A DNA stretch of 64,000 nucleotides from Cymodocea nodosa (lineage: Eukaryota > Streptophyta > Magnoliopsida > Alismatales > Cymodoceaceae), in assembly GCA_036874045.1 (NCBI GenBank), contig JAZBRI010000011.1:10097501-10161500 (forward strand). Reading direction: 5' to 3'. Each line of letters opens with the position of its first letter. Position 1 is the first letter of the stretch. The position numbers and the translations under genes were made by a program. Positions 48,125 to 59,191 of the stretch are shown piece after piece. The notes beneath the pieces are model-generated. The model had not been told where the DNA came from. It worked only from the letters and a program-made list of their open reading frames with translations, and did no database searches.

Positions 48125-50399
48125 ATGGTCTCCAAGTTCTACAAAGGTCGTGGCAAAGGAAAAGGCAAAAGTAGAGGAGATGCAAAAGAAAAAGAAATAG
48201 AGAATGTTGAAGTTCCACGCACTTGGTTCAAGAAAATATTTCGAGTAGACAAAAGGTTAGTAGAAATTTATTATGAATATTTCTTTCCTGAAGGTATACT
48301 GAATGAAGTTAGACAAGAACTTCAAAATACTAATGCAAATATTACATACATGGGTATTCGTAGTAAATTTGATAGAGAATACAGAATGAAATGTGCTGAG
48401 ATTGCATTTCTCGAGTAGTATGCAAAATATTTGGAAAAATGTGTAGGTACTTCAATTAGAACTCCTCAAATACCAATAAACGGTACTAGACTACATGCAT
48501 TTGAGGAAGAGCATGAATTTGCTATCCCTACTCCTTTATATTCAAAACAAGTAGAATCAAATATTGTTGTAGACAAAACAAAAGTTGACAATCTTCGAAA
48601 GGCCGTAGCAATGGAGAGTGCCTTAGAAGAATTAAAGCAAAAAACTTTTATGGAACAATTTCAGAAGAAAACAGCAATACTTCAAGAAGAGCAATTCACT
48701 TGTTATAGAAGAAAAAAAATCAGAAAAATTATGTCTAAGGAAACAAAGTCTATTGAAAAAGGAAAATCAAATGAAAATTTATTTCCAAAGGACAATGTAT
48801 GTCTAGACGTTGTACCTTATTGTGCATCTGATAAACTCATCAGTTCCAAACACACTGAATCTAATGAAGATAATGAGACTTTATTTTCCCTTGCTAGAAA
48901 GCTTGAGAAGAAATACAAGTCAAATATGAGTTCAAGTTTTTCTATTAGTACAAGTCCTGATGATGTAGAAATTGACAAATCAGAGTATCAGGCACCTAAC
49001 ATTGAACAAGTTATTGCAGATATAATTGAAAATGCTGAGGCAGTAACTAGTTCACAGGCTGAATTGTCTAGAGTAGCAGATATTGAAAATGTTAAGACTC
49101 CAAAAGAGCTAAAAGTTAACCAGCATTCTACAGAATCTATAGAAGCAAAGTTTGAGAATTCACAGCATGAATTAATGGAAATATTTGTTGAACAAAATGA
49201 ACAATTACAAACAGATACACCAATTGTAGAATTTATGGAAACATTGAACTCTGATCATTCTATAGAGACTGAACAGATGAATGTTGAGCATATTGAACAT
49301 GTTCCTAACACTGTTGAAGCTGAAGAATCAAGCTTACCTGAGCAGCTTCAAGATAATATTTTGGAAAAGGAACAACATGACATTCATTTTGAAGAAGAGG
49401 TTCCTGAAGATGAATTAAAATTCTAAATCACGGCTTCAGGTATCACCTTCTTTGTGTACAGTATTACAAATTCAAGGTAATTCAATTCATTTTAGATTTA
49501 AAGAAGCATTGCATAAATACAATAATCTGATTACATGTCAGATTCTGCATGCTCGTCCAATAAAGTTCAGAAATTTGATGGAAATAAGAGATCTATTTGA
49601 GTTTCAATGCCTCATTCAATTCTTGCCAGTAGGAACGAAATGGAAGCAATACACAGAGCTTATTGCAGCTTTTTATAGCAATCTGGTCAAGAATGGAAAT
49701 TTTCTGAAAACTCAAATAAATCAATAGGAGTTTATATTGTCTCTTGAGTTAATTTTTGAAGTTTTGGGATTAAAGAATGAAGGTGTTGTTGTTACAAACA
49801 GATTTGACATGATTAGACAACTGGAATGGAACATTCAGTCTTTATCAAAAATTCCAGATGTATATTCTAAAATGAGATTAATGGAAAATCTGAATGCAGA
49901 GGCAAGGTTTATTGCAAATATATTGCATGCAATTTTATTTTAGAGAGTTGGACACAATTTGGAAGTCAGCAGAAGCTGTTTATATGCAACTTATGGCCTG
50001 TTGAATAGAATTCAAATCAATTGGTTTGATGTTTTTACTTCTCAACTACAGCATATGAGTTCAAAGTTATTTTATGGTGATGCTGTATGTAGAATTCTTG
50101 CAAGTCAATTGAATTTATCCGACTGGCCCTCTGAAACTAAAGGCATGAGAGCATTTAGTGTTAAAGATTTACAAAAATTCCAGGCCATGCATAAACCTCA
50201 AAGACAACAACAACAACAACAACCTGATTGTATAGATCATATACAACAACAACAACAAAGTCATTCAGTTCAAGCAGAACAGCAAACCCAGCTACCTCTT
50301 GACTTAGATGCAGTGCTTAACGACATCAGAAATGATATTAGGCATCTAGGAGATAAAATATGTAATGCTATAAGTGATATACTTAGGAGGGCTCGATAA
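48125..50399 (+). pseudogene. Copia-2B accessory ORF (best copia copy)
   Basis: ATG 48125 to TAA 50397-50399, about 758 codons, broken by TAG 48416 (shared with 2A), one extra base near 49417, TAG 49725 (shared with 2A) and TAG 49941. N-terminus strongly basic (YKGRGKGKGKSRG); a middle part of about 300 residues rich in Glu, Ser and Asn; then a conserved region of about 280 residues with DLFEF, GLKNEG, NRIQINW and KLFYGD; a poly-Gln stretch near 50200 and a short helical C-terminus. No signal peptide or membrane helix. The conserved region is homologous to the ORF upstream of gag in G2 and G3. It resembles the 'putative plant transposon protein' family (recalled, unverified). Function unknown; DNA or RNA binding is possible from its charge. 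Confidence 0.78.
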
Positions 50400-50877
50400 C
50401 TATTTTTGTTTGTTTCTGAATACAAAATGTAATGTTTGTATTTTTTTGTTTAACTCATTGAATAATACATTTTTCTATAAATGTGTTCAATTATTATTCT
50501 TGTTTACAGAAATCGTTGTTGTAAATATATCTCTTACTATATATATATATATATTCTCTATAATTATCTTTTTGATTAATGACAAAAAGGGGGAGAAATA
50601 TTAATTGCATATATTATAAAGGGAGATGATATTTAAATGGTTATTGTAATATGACAGATGATAATTAGAAAACTGATACTTATATAATTATTGACATTTG
50701 AGAGTTTTAGTTTTGAGAGGTGAAATTTACACAAACAATAGAAATAAGCTTAAGTGAACTTAAGTCAACAAATAAGTTTGTTAAATTAAAAGTTAACCCA
50801 ACAAAGGTGCTTTGTTGAGTTAAATATATTTCATAATTGAATTAATATGGTTTTGTCATCATCAAAAAGGGGGAGAT
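50400..50877 (+). other. Copia-2B 3' non-coding region with polypurine tracts
   Basis: AAAAAGGGGGAGA at about 50584 (internal) and 50864-50877 (terminal). A TA microsatellite lies near 50540-50556, and a decayed box pair near 50785-50820. No gene. Confidence 0.75.
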
Positions 50878-52529
50878 TGTTGAGTATTTTGTTTTGATGA
50901 TGTGTGCTGAATGAAAATAATCATATTTGCTCAATTACTATTGCTTGTGAAAAGAAATTGAAATTATCAATTAATATAGAAAAAGCTTACTGACATAAAT
51001 ACTTGTCTGTATTGGATCTGAAGTTAATAACTAGTCGTTTTGTTTCATTAATTTCTCATTTAACTAAACGTTAAGTTAACGTGTGTTTTTATTGAAAAGC
51101 ATGATATGTTTTAAAGTTATATCTTCTGTATCATGAATAGTGCACGTTTAGACAACTCGTTAAGTTAGAGTTTTGTTTGTATAGAGGTCACGTGAGAACT
51201 TGTTAAGTTAGAGGCTTAAAGGTTAAAATAGGTCACGTGAGAACTCGTTAAGTTAGTGAGTAAAAGAAGAGACAAACTCCTTAAGTTAGTGTTATACACG
51301 TGGTGAAATTATAAGTTACGAATGTTATATTGTATCACGTGAGGTGCACATGTTTAACTCGTTAAGTTAGCATAACTAAACGCGTTGAGTTGCTATATTG
51401 AACACTAAGGCAACGCGTTAGGTTAGCGTTATAAACTTAAGTTGTTATTTTTGCACGTGGTAAAATTCTTATTATAAAAACATTTGTTTATTGCTGAATC
51501 GATGAGTTAAAGTTTTTCGGAGACTTACAACCGTAACTATCTGATACTTAAACTGTTTTCGGTGAGTTATCGTTTAACCTTCCGAAAGAAAGGTTAAGCT
51601 GGTTTGTTGAGTTAGCGTAACACCACACACTTAGTTCGTTGAGTTAGCTACAGTACTTGTCATGTGAAATGGCACATGAGGAACTCGTTAAGTTAGAAAC
51701 GTTAAGTTATATATATATATACTTGTGTTACTCGTTTAGTTAACATTAAAGTAATGACTTCTTATTACACTTGATGAAAATTTTTTGGACGAGAAAGTTT
51801 ATTTTGTAGGAAATTTTTCAGAGATCTAAGACTGATGATTAAAGAAAATTCGAAATGTAAACGTGGGTTAGAACGCGTGTGTTTCGATGAAGGAAAAAAA
51901 AAAGATGTGGAGAAGTGGAAAATTGGTAGTGGTTAAATGTGAAGGATATGCATGAAATGAAGATACAGTATAAAAGGCATAGAGTTCTCGTTGATTAAAT
52001 GAATCCTTGCACACAAAATGAAAAATCTTTTCAAGGATCAAACTATCCCTACACACCAAAAGAAAAATCTTTTTCAGGGATCAAAAACACCTCTTCGGGG
52101 AAAATCTCTCAGGTGGAAGAAAGTTCAGTGAAGCATAAAAAGGTAAGATTTACGTCACTAAAGATTTGAAGTATCAAAAGAAAGCAAATTCAGTGAAGCA
52201 TAAAAAGACAAGATATTCGTCACTAAAGAATTGTTGAAGAAGAAGAAGAAAGATCTCAAACAGGGAGAAATGTTTTAAATTTCGCAAATTAGTTTTCTTT
52301 GTTTGTAGTTATGAAATTGTTTAGAGATGATACATGGTATCGAGATATAATTACATCTACAATTTCTAAGGAGAATTGAATTGTATATTGTAATTGAAAC
52401 CTTGAATAAAAATGATTTTATGAAAACAATGTCTCGACTTGTTTTTGAGTTTTAAAGTTTCAATTATATTTCAGAAAATATTTAAAAAACACAATTCACC
52501 CCCCTCTTGTGTAGCCATACGATCCTACA
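50878..52529 (+). repeat. Copia-2B 3' LTR
   Basis: 1652 bp, TGTTGAGT...CCTACA, followed by TSD caatt. It keeps the box unit lost from the 5' LTR. TATAAAAGG at 51969. Confidence 0.93.
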
Positions 52530-52534
52530 CAATT

Positions 52535-52661
52535 GACTAATATAATTAGATTTCAGTTCAAACTTATCTCCCTCAAAGTTTGGCAATCGAATACATGAAG
52601 GGTCATCAACTAATTCGGGATACAAAATTTCCCTTAATGGTTTTTCTACTAGAGTAGTCAT
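52535..52661 (-). pseudogene. G2 gag, N-terminal part
   Basis: ATG at 52661 on minus. It encodes the gag start homologous to G3 62530-62655 (LREILYPELVDDPSCIRLP, then NFEGDKFELKSN). It is cut by copia-2B at the TSD caatt and resumes at 39358. Confidence 0.8.
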
Positions 52662-53808
52662 ATCTTCGTTCTCCTCTAAAAAAGGTTAGCTACACCCCTA
52701 AGGATTTCGTTAAAGTTCAATACAGAAAGTATTTTAGTACACCTCTATGTTGAATAATCCTATGTAGGTGTTCTTACTAATCGTTTAGTGCTAGGAGAAC
52801 AAGTCCATGTGCTCATAAACTCTTAACATAAAGTAATATTGCAGAAGATTAATTACATACTAGTCTAATGCTTTGTTCTCAGTAAATAGTTGTTGACAAA
52901 TGAAGTTGAATCAGCTGCATCTCCTACAATTCCCCAATGAATTTTCTTTTCTCTCCTTAAGTACTAGTAACTCGTAAATAACATTCTGTTCTATATTTAT
53001 AATGCATGTCCATAAGGCAAATGAATCTTGTTGCAAGAACATGTCTTGTAGCATGCAGTATGGTTCCTATTTTTATGGATGCGTGTTCCACTTCTAATTT
53101 TTAAATTTCAGTAACTGCTAAACCCACGAAGTTTCGTTTGTGGCTAAAAGAATAACTATTACACTAACTCCACGAACTAACCTTATTGAGTTACAGATAA
53201 CTCAACGAACTAGCCTTGGCTACTATTTCTAACTCAATGAACTAATCTCGTTGAGTTACAGCTAACTCAATAGACTAGCTTCGTTACCTATTTGCTAACT
53301 CCATAGACTAACTTCGTCAAGTTACAGATAACTCAACGAAGTGACCTTGTATTTTATTATTGACCTTGTGGAGTTATGGTTAACTCAATAGACTAACTTC
53401 GTTGAGTTAACACTTAGCAAATTTCTCTAAAAACTTACTCTTCATCTTAACTTCTATATTTCATTTCCTACATGTCATCAACTCAAATAAAGTTAAATAC
53501 ATTACATTAATGTAGTGTTCTAATGTAAGCTCATTTAAATCTAAACATTATATGCATATTTAACTTACAGTTCATTTCCTATTATGAAGAAATATTTAGA
53601 CATTATCTAATCATCGTGCATTTAACCATGTCATTAATAAAATTATAAAACAGTTTTGCAAATCTTTAAACAACTTTATAATATTCAATTCAGCTTAAAA
53701 TCATTCATTCACAAATTTAGAAACATCTAATGTTCAAACATTCATATATATATTGTTTACAATACATATAATCAAACATTTTTCAGTACAAGTAGATGAA
53801 TAATACAT
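52662..53808 (-). other. G2 spacer between accessory ORF and gag, with class II boxes
   Basis: Homologous to G3 61427-62529. At 53165-53405 (plus) it has at least six box halves such as TAACTCAACGAACTAG, CGTTGAGTTACAG and GTTGAGTTAAC. No ORF. Confidence 0.7.
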
Positions 53809-56057
53809 TTAGTCTTTCTTACTTAGTTCATCTACTTCCTTTTGGAGTTTTTCTAATTTTGTTCTAATTGGTTTATACGTTCTATAGCTCCTCTAAAGTC
53901 TCTAGAAGGTCTAGCAATAGAAACAATAGCTACAACATTATAATTTCTATATTCCTTCATTGAAATGGCTCTAAATCTTATCCTCTTGGATGTCCATTTC
54001 GTGAAGTCAATTCCTTCTTCCATTAATACTAGTATCAAATCCCCAAAAAATAGTTTCTTCTTTGTAAACATTATCTTTGCCAAGAAGACTTGACACTAGT
54101 TAACTTGAATTTTATTTACAACTACATACGTGGTCCACTTAACAAATTGACTCAATTCAATGTCGTGGTCATGCCTCTAATAGATAGTTTTAACTAAAAT
54201 GTTTGTCACCATGTGTGCCTTTCCATTTAAGGACTTCATTCTATTAAGTATTGGCACACTAAGGTCGATGGCCAAACATTGCTTAATTGCTTGTTCTGTC
54301 CATTCAATTGTAGTTGTATTTTCTAGAATTGCATTGCCTTCATTTTTCAGTCCAAAAATGTTGTGGAGAAGCTCAGGTGTTATTTGAATATTAACTTCTT
54401 CCACGTTTGCAATTAAATTTCTTTTTTCCTCTGACAAATTTGCATAAAATTAGGGCACTAAATTTTCATAAACTACATGCCCTTTTTCTTTTGAAATAAA
54501 GTTCAGTAGGCCTTGGAATTTGAATAACTCTTTAATCTCCCCCATTCCAGTCCAATCTACTGGCCTACTATAAATAATATCATACCCCTTTATCTCTTGA
54601 TACTTGTTGTATGCTTCTTGACTCCAAAAGTGAACTTCATTTAGAATAGTCACTTCAGCTAGGTTAGGAATTTAGATTTGTTGCTCTAGAGGGGTTTGTT
54701 CTTGAATTTCTTCTTCAAGTTGCTAAGCTTGTTGTTGTATTTCTTGTTGATAATAATCCAGAGATTCCTGCTCTTCTACTCTGAATTATTGTGGAGAGCC
54801 TGCAGAACCTTCCACATTTTTATCTTGAATTTTCTCCATAAGTTGCTGAAGAGTTTCATTTTCTTCAAAGGAATCTATCGAATTCTTTTCTTCTTGTTCA
54901 ACTTCCTACTCAGCTTCTTTTGTTTCTTCTTCCTATTAACTGCCAATCTTCATTGTTACTATTCTTTTTGATTCTGTGGCAGATTGGGATGGAGTCACAG
55001 GCATAGTATATTCTGCCCTAACTTCAATTTCTAATTCCTTAGGCTATAGACTAATTTTAGCCTATTTTTCTTGTTTTTTTGCTCTTGTTGTTGCTACTCC
55101 TACTCCTCTTCTTCAGGTTCCAATAATAAATCCACAAAATGGGCTCTTTATGCCCTACTGTAGACATTATAGGTTCAAATTTAATTATCTTCTAAGCCTC
55201 AAACACTTTTTCTTTTCCTTTTCTTCTAATTAGTTGTGCTTACTCTTCCTCTTCTTCCTTTGAGACTAAGTCTACAAAACTAGGCTCTCCAAGCCCTTGA
55301 GCCATAGGTACTAGCTCTTCCTATTTCACTATTTCTATAATTACTGGTCTTGAAGGACCAACCTCAGTTTCTCTTGTAGCTAGTGATCTAACTACTTCAG
55401 AATGTTGTTCTACTTTAATTTTATATTGGGCCTTCAACTTATCTTCGACCATTTTCTTGTAGAGTGCATCATATAGTAAATGTATCTTAGCCACAACCAT
55501 ATCTTTAGAATTTCCTTGGCTCTTGGAAACTTTTACAAGCTCTGTGAATTCTCTCCATTGCTCTAGCATCGATGGCTCCAAAAATGCTGCTCTTTCTAAT
55601 GGCCTTAGCGATGGAATGGATGGTCCTAACTGCTATTCCTCAGTAATAGTTTTTTCAGCAACTGGCTCTTCAACTACAGGTTCTTTAGTTGCTTTCTTTT
55701 GTTGCTTCTAGATTTCCCACCAGGCATGTCCAGCAATATGTCTCACAAACCACAGTCGTGACTTGCACTAGATCAATTCTAGGTCAACCTCATTATTTGG
55801 TCTTATTCTCCTTTCTCTATTCACAACCACTTCTATTACTACTTTGATTCTCGTTTCTACTATTTGAGGTATTCTAATATCTAAATCAACCAAAACTTTT
55901 CTCCAATAGAAAATATCAGATTCTACCTTTTCTAATTCTTTCTCCCATGTTGTGTTCCTGATTTTTTGTCATGTATGTCATTCCTCTAACTCCTTGAGAA
56001 ATCTTATAGTGTCCACTACTTCTCAGAATTCTGGCATCATCTTTGTCTTCGTTGCGT
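53809..56057 (-). pseudogene. G2 accessory ORF (broken)
   Basis: Minus-strand homolog of the G3 ORF at 59192-61426, end at TAA 53809-53811. The start ATG is AAG here. Many stops and small indels. Recognisable blocks: LNEVHFWSQEAYNKYQ, ELFKFQGLLNFIS, TPELLHNIFGLKNEG, and a C-terminal coiled-coil-like region. Same conserved region as the copia-2 accessory ORFs. It lies upstream of gag, as the extra ORF1 of Ogre/Tat elements does, but the gag is Athila-like. Confidence 0.75.
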
Positions 56058-56165
56058 TACAGAATGGAATGAAATGATTTTGATCTCTACCGTTCTAAGT
56101 TCTAAATGATTTTGTGGATAATGCCCTTAAATCCTAAGTTTTAGTATAAATAAATCCTAAAAGAT

Positions 56166-56247
56166 TTTGGAATACATTCAAAACAAACTAAAATTCTGTG
56201 TGATAGTAGCTCTACTATCAGTCTTTCTAAAAATCTTATATTGTACT
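56166..56247 (+). pseudogene. Fragment of a divergent copia RNase H
   Basis: About 80 bases resemble the RNase H end of copia-2 pol (46235-46325): CTAAAAGATTTTGG, then TGTGATAGTAGCTCTAC, encoding a CDSSS-like motif followed by SLSKN. It is more diverged than copia-2A/B. It sits between the truncated 5' end of G2 and the G3 LTR; the left boundary is approximate. Confidence 0.5.
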
Positions 56248-58365
56248 TGTTTAGAATGAAAAAGTACATAATATTAACAGTTAAATAATGGTTAATTGCA
56301 TAATATTTAGCTTATCATATGAGAATTAAGCCATTATGTTATAATTGCACTATTATATGCCTTAATGAAAGAATCTACATAATTCCATGACATTAATGTT
56401 AATTAAGTACATTTCTGAATTGTCGGTGAGTTATAGGCTTTGAAATTCTTAAGTATCTGAATTTTCTGTTATTTCGGAGAGTTACATTTCATGCACTAGA
56501 TAGTTATGTTTTAAATGCTTAAAGAATATTTTATTATTTCCTAGAGTACACGTGTTGTAACCTTAATACATGACTTAAGTGGATTTTCGGTAAGTTATCT
56601 ACTAACTATTCGAAATGTGTCTGAGCATCGGATAGTTAGATTTGCAACTATCTGAAATATCTTTTTATCATAAAAGTTACCGAGAACACATGTCGTGTTT
56701 TGGAAACTTTACTTAAGTTATCTTTTGGAAGGTTAGGTGCTAACTATCCAAAATGCATAAAAGTTTCAAATACTTATAGTTGTAAGTATTTGAAACATCT
56801 GAACTCATTAAGTTAGAATTATGCACGTGTTGAATTTAAATATTTACTATGTCACGTGAGCTGCACATGTTTAACTCGTTAAATTATCATAACTATATGC
56901 ATTGAGTTACTTGAATATACACTAAGTTAATGTGTTGTGTTAGTGTTATAAGCTTATAAGTTACTTCTTTACTGCACATGTGTTTTAGTTAAATCAATGA
57001 AGTAAGTTCGTTGAGTTATACTAACTCCACGGACCATTTATTTTCTAACATGCCACTATAGCAGTTGCAGAAATAGGAAATTCGAAGGAGAACCACGATT
57101 GCATGCATCACGTAGGAATTCACTCATGGAATGAAGAAGAAATCACTAACGTTGATATGATTGAAGGAAATCCAGTTGATCATTTAGGCAGAAATAGTTA
57201 TTACTGAAAGAAATATAAAAGAAGAGGAGAAAGGTGAAGAAAGTGTGGGGAGAGAGATGGAGAACCGTGCTAACTGTAGGAAGCATCAGAAGTTCACTAA
57301 AGCTCCACACCACCACCAAAATCACCAACCATCGGAGGTCTATGAGGATACTTCTTATATGTTGGGTTAACCATATATATTATAATATAACCGTGCTAAC
57401 CATGGTGACTGACAACTACTGTGAGAAGTGATCGCGTTGTAGGAAGGGAAGCTATTTTCACCAAACACTAACTCATATCTTAGGAGATTGTAAAGCTTCT
57501 AACATTGGTTTCAGGTTGATGCCAATATACTGAAGAGGAGATCAACTTACAAGTCTTGGTTCGCAATTCTACAAAAAATAAGTTTTTAGTAGTGTAATCG
57601 TGTCTCATTTAGTGACGAAAGTTTTTACTATCAAGAGAGATTTTTACATTTCACCTTTCGCTCATCTTTAGGAACATATCAAAACAAAAAATACAAAAAA
57701 TAATTAATTATCTGTGTTTACATTTAGTATTAAAGTGTTGTATTATTTGTTTTGTATCGTGATTAATGTTATTATTGTTAGTAATGTGAATGTTTTATGT
57801 TTGTTTGATTTAGAGAAAAGAAAATAGTTTTATTATTTACTGAACTTGATTCGTATAAAATACTAAAAATCTTAATGGTTACTGTTTGAAATATCTGAAT
57901 GTTAGTGTTGCTTAATGATAAATCTCAGATTAACTAACATTAACAAGCTTAATTGATGTTATTTACATTCTGTGGAACCGCCCAATGGTTGGCCGAATTC
58001 CTTAGTGAATAGCAGTATTTAACTAGAAAGGTAGGCTCGTGGAGTTAACTTAAGTCTACGAGGTTATTCCGTTGAGTTAACCATAACTTCACGAACCAAG
58101 TCCGTTGAGTTAACTATAACTCAACGAAGTGCTTAACTAAACACATATAAACTCTAATATAAAAATAAACATAATACACATTTCTTACTCAATCTCTATG
58201 GGATCGACCTATACTTGCATACAAATACTATATACATTGTGCACCTGCAGTTAAAATACAAATTGGACTTAATATTTAATTTGTGTGAAAAGTTGTTTAT
58301 TTACTTCTAAAAGAATTTATTAATATAAGCATAAAAATAAATCAAATAGATTTTCACACCAAACA
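56248..58365 (+). repeat. G3 5' LTR
   Basis: TGTTTAG...CACCAAACA, about 2.1 kb. Class I boxes at 56410-56800, further CACGTG-type boxes at 56800-57010, TATAAAAG at 57214-57221, class II boxes at 58035-58130 close to the 3' end. Confidence 0.88.
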
Positions 58366-58372
58366 AGTTTTC

Positions 58373-58390
58373 TAGCGTCATTGCTAGGAA
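58373..58390 (+). other. Primer-binding site, tRNA-Asp type (degenerate)
   Basis: TAGCGTCATTGCTAGGAA, a decayed TGGCGCCGTTGCCGGGGA, shortly after the LTR end. Confidence 0.65.
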
Positions 58391-58471
58391 TTGAGAAGCT
58401 AAGCAACTATGAGAGTTGTTTTGTTTTAATATCAGAGGGAGTGTTGTGTGTTTTATTGTATAATTGAGAAT

Positions 58472-58551
58472 ATGGCATATACTTATGATCAAAGATTTCT
58501 AAAACTTGTAGTTAGCATATGTGAATTCCGTAATTTGGAAGGTCATGATAG
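58472..58551 (+). pseudogene. G3 zinc-knuckle ORF, 5' stub
   Basis: Same start as in G1 (25172) and 1-238 (MAYTYDQRF...ICEF). It is cut after the sequence for GHD by the copia LTR fragment. Only 26 codons remain. Confidence 0.55.
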
Positions 58552-58876
58552 ACAAGATATTCGTCACTGAAGAATTGCTGAAGAAGAAAAAGGAGAAGAA
58601 AGATCTCAAATAGGGAGAAATGTTTTAAATTCCGCAAATTAGTTTTCTCTATTTGTAGTTATGAAATTGTTTAGATGATACATGGTATCGAGTTATAATT
58701 GCATCTACAATTTCTGAGGAGAATTGAATTGTATATTGTAATTGAAACCTTGAATAAAAATGATTTTATGAAAACAATGTCTCGACTTGTTTTTGAGAAT
58801 TAAAGTTTCAATTATATTTCATAAAATATTAAAAATACACAATTCACCCCCCTCTTGTGTAGTCATACGATCCTAC
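58552..58876 (+). mobile_element. Truncated copia-2 LTR (3' part only)
   Basis: It matches the last 330 bases of the copia-2 LTRs (compare 33600-33933) and ends CCTACA. The 5' 1.3 kb is missing and no TSD is found, which suggests a deletion between this LTR and G3 internal sequence. Confidence 0.8.
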
Positions 58877-59191
58877 ATAAATGTTTTTATTATTATATCT
58901 GCTTGTACGGGAAGTCCATTGAGTTATGCCTAACTCAACGAGCTTACTCCGTTGAGTCTTGAGTTAGTCAACGAGCTTATTCCGTTGAGTTAACTGTAAC
59001 TCAATGGAGTACTATATCTAAGACCGCAAATGAGAGAGCAATAGTTGGTTTGGGAAATGACTCGATTACTCGCCTAAACTTAGGGCTTATTTAAACTAAA
59101 ACCTAGGGTTTTGGGGGCATTATTCGGCAAATCATTTAGAATCTAGAATAGTAGAAATCAAAGTGATTCCATGCTGTTGTGTAACTCCACG
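58877..59191 (+). promoter_or_regulatory. Promoter-like segment upstream of the G3 accessory ORF
   Basis: Class II boxes at 58915-59010 (e.g. GCCTAACTCAACGAGC and CCGTTGAGTTAACTGTAACT), then CTTATTTAAAC near 59088, GGGGGCATTATTCGG, and the ORF start at 59192. The order and several words match 18125-18346 of copia-2A, upstream of its accessory ORF. Promoter activity is inferred. Confidence 0.4.

Larger units (their letters stand above)
39359..52529 (+). mobile_element. Copia-2B: full-length Sirevirus-like Ty1/copia element in the G2 gag
   Basis: Perfect TSD caatt (39354-39358, 52530-52534). LTRs 39359-40954 and 50878-52529, tRNA-iMet primer site, gag, pol, post-pol block, accessory ORF, PPTs at 47600, 50584 and 50864. 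It is collinear with copia-2A and has fewer stops in pol. Several stops are shared with 2A. Confidence 0.94.
35083..56165 (-). mobile_element. G2: Athila-type gypsy element carrying an F-box gene, split by copia-2B
   Basis: Read on minus from 56165: 5' leader, accessory ORF (56057-53809), spacer with boxes, gag (52661-52535, then 39358-38299 after copia-2B), an F-box gene (38068-37208) where pol should be, a 3' non-coding block, PPT, and the 3' LTR (36772-35083). No protease, RT or integrase is present. The 5' LTR is missing: similarity to G3 stops near 56165. No TSD is found. It is a non-autonomous, gene-carrying element. Confidence 0.8.

Noticed and set aside
54696..55233. Plus-strand hydrophobic ORFs suggesting membrane proteins
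   Set aside because: They are the antisense of the Glu/Lys-rich G2 accessory ORF; antisense of Glu and Lys codons yields Phe and Leu, which mimics membrane segments.
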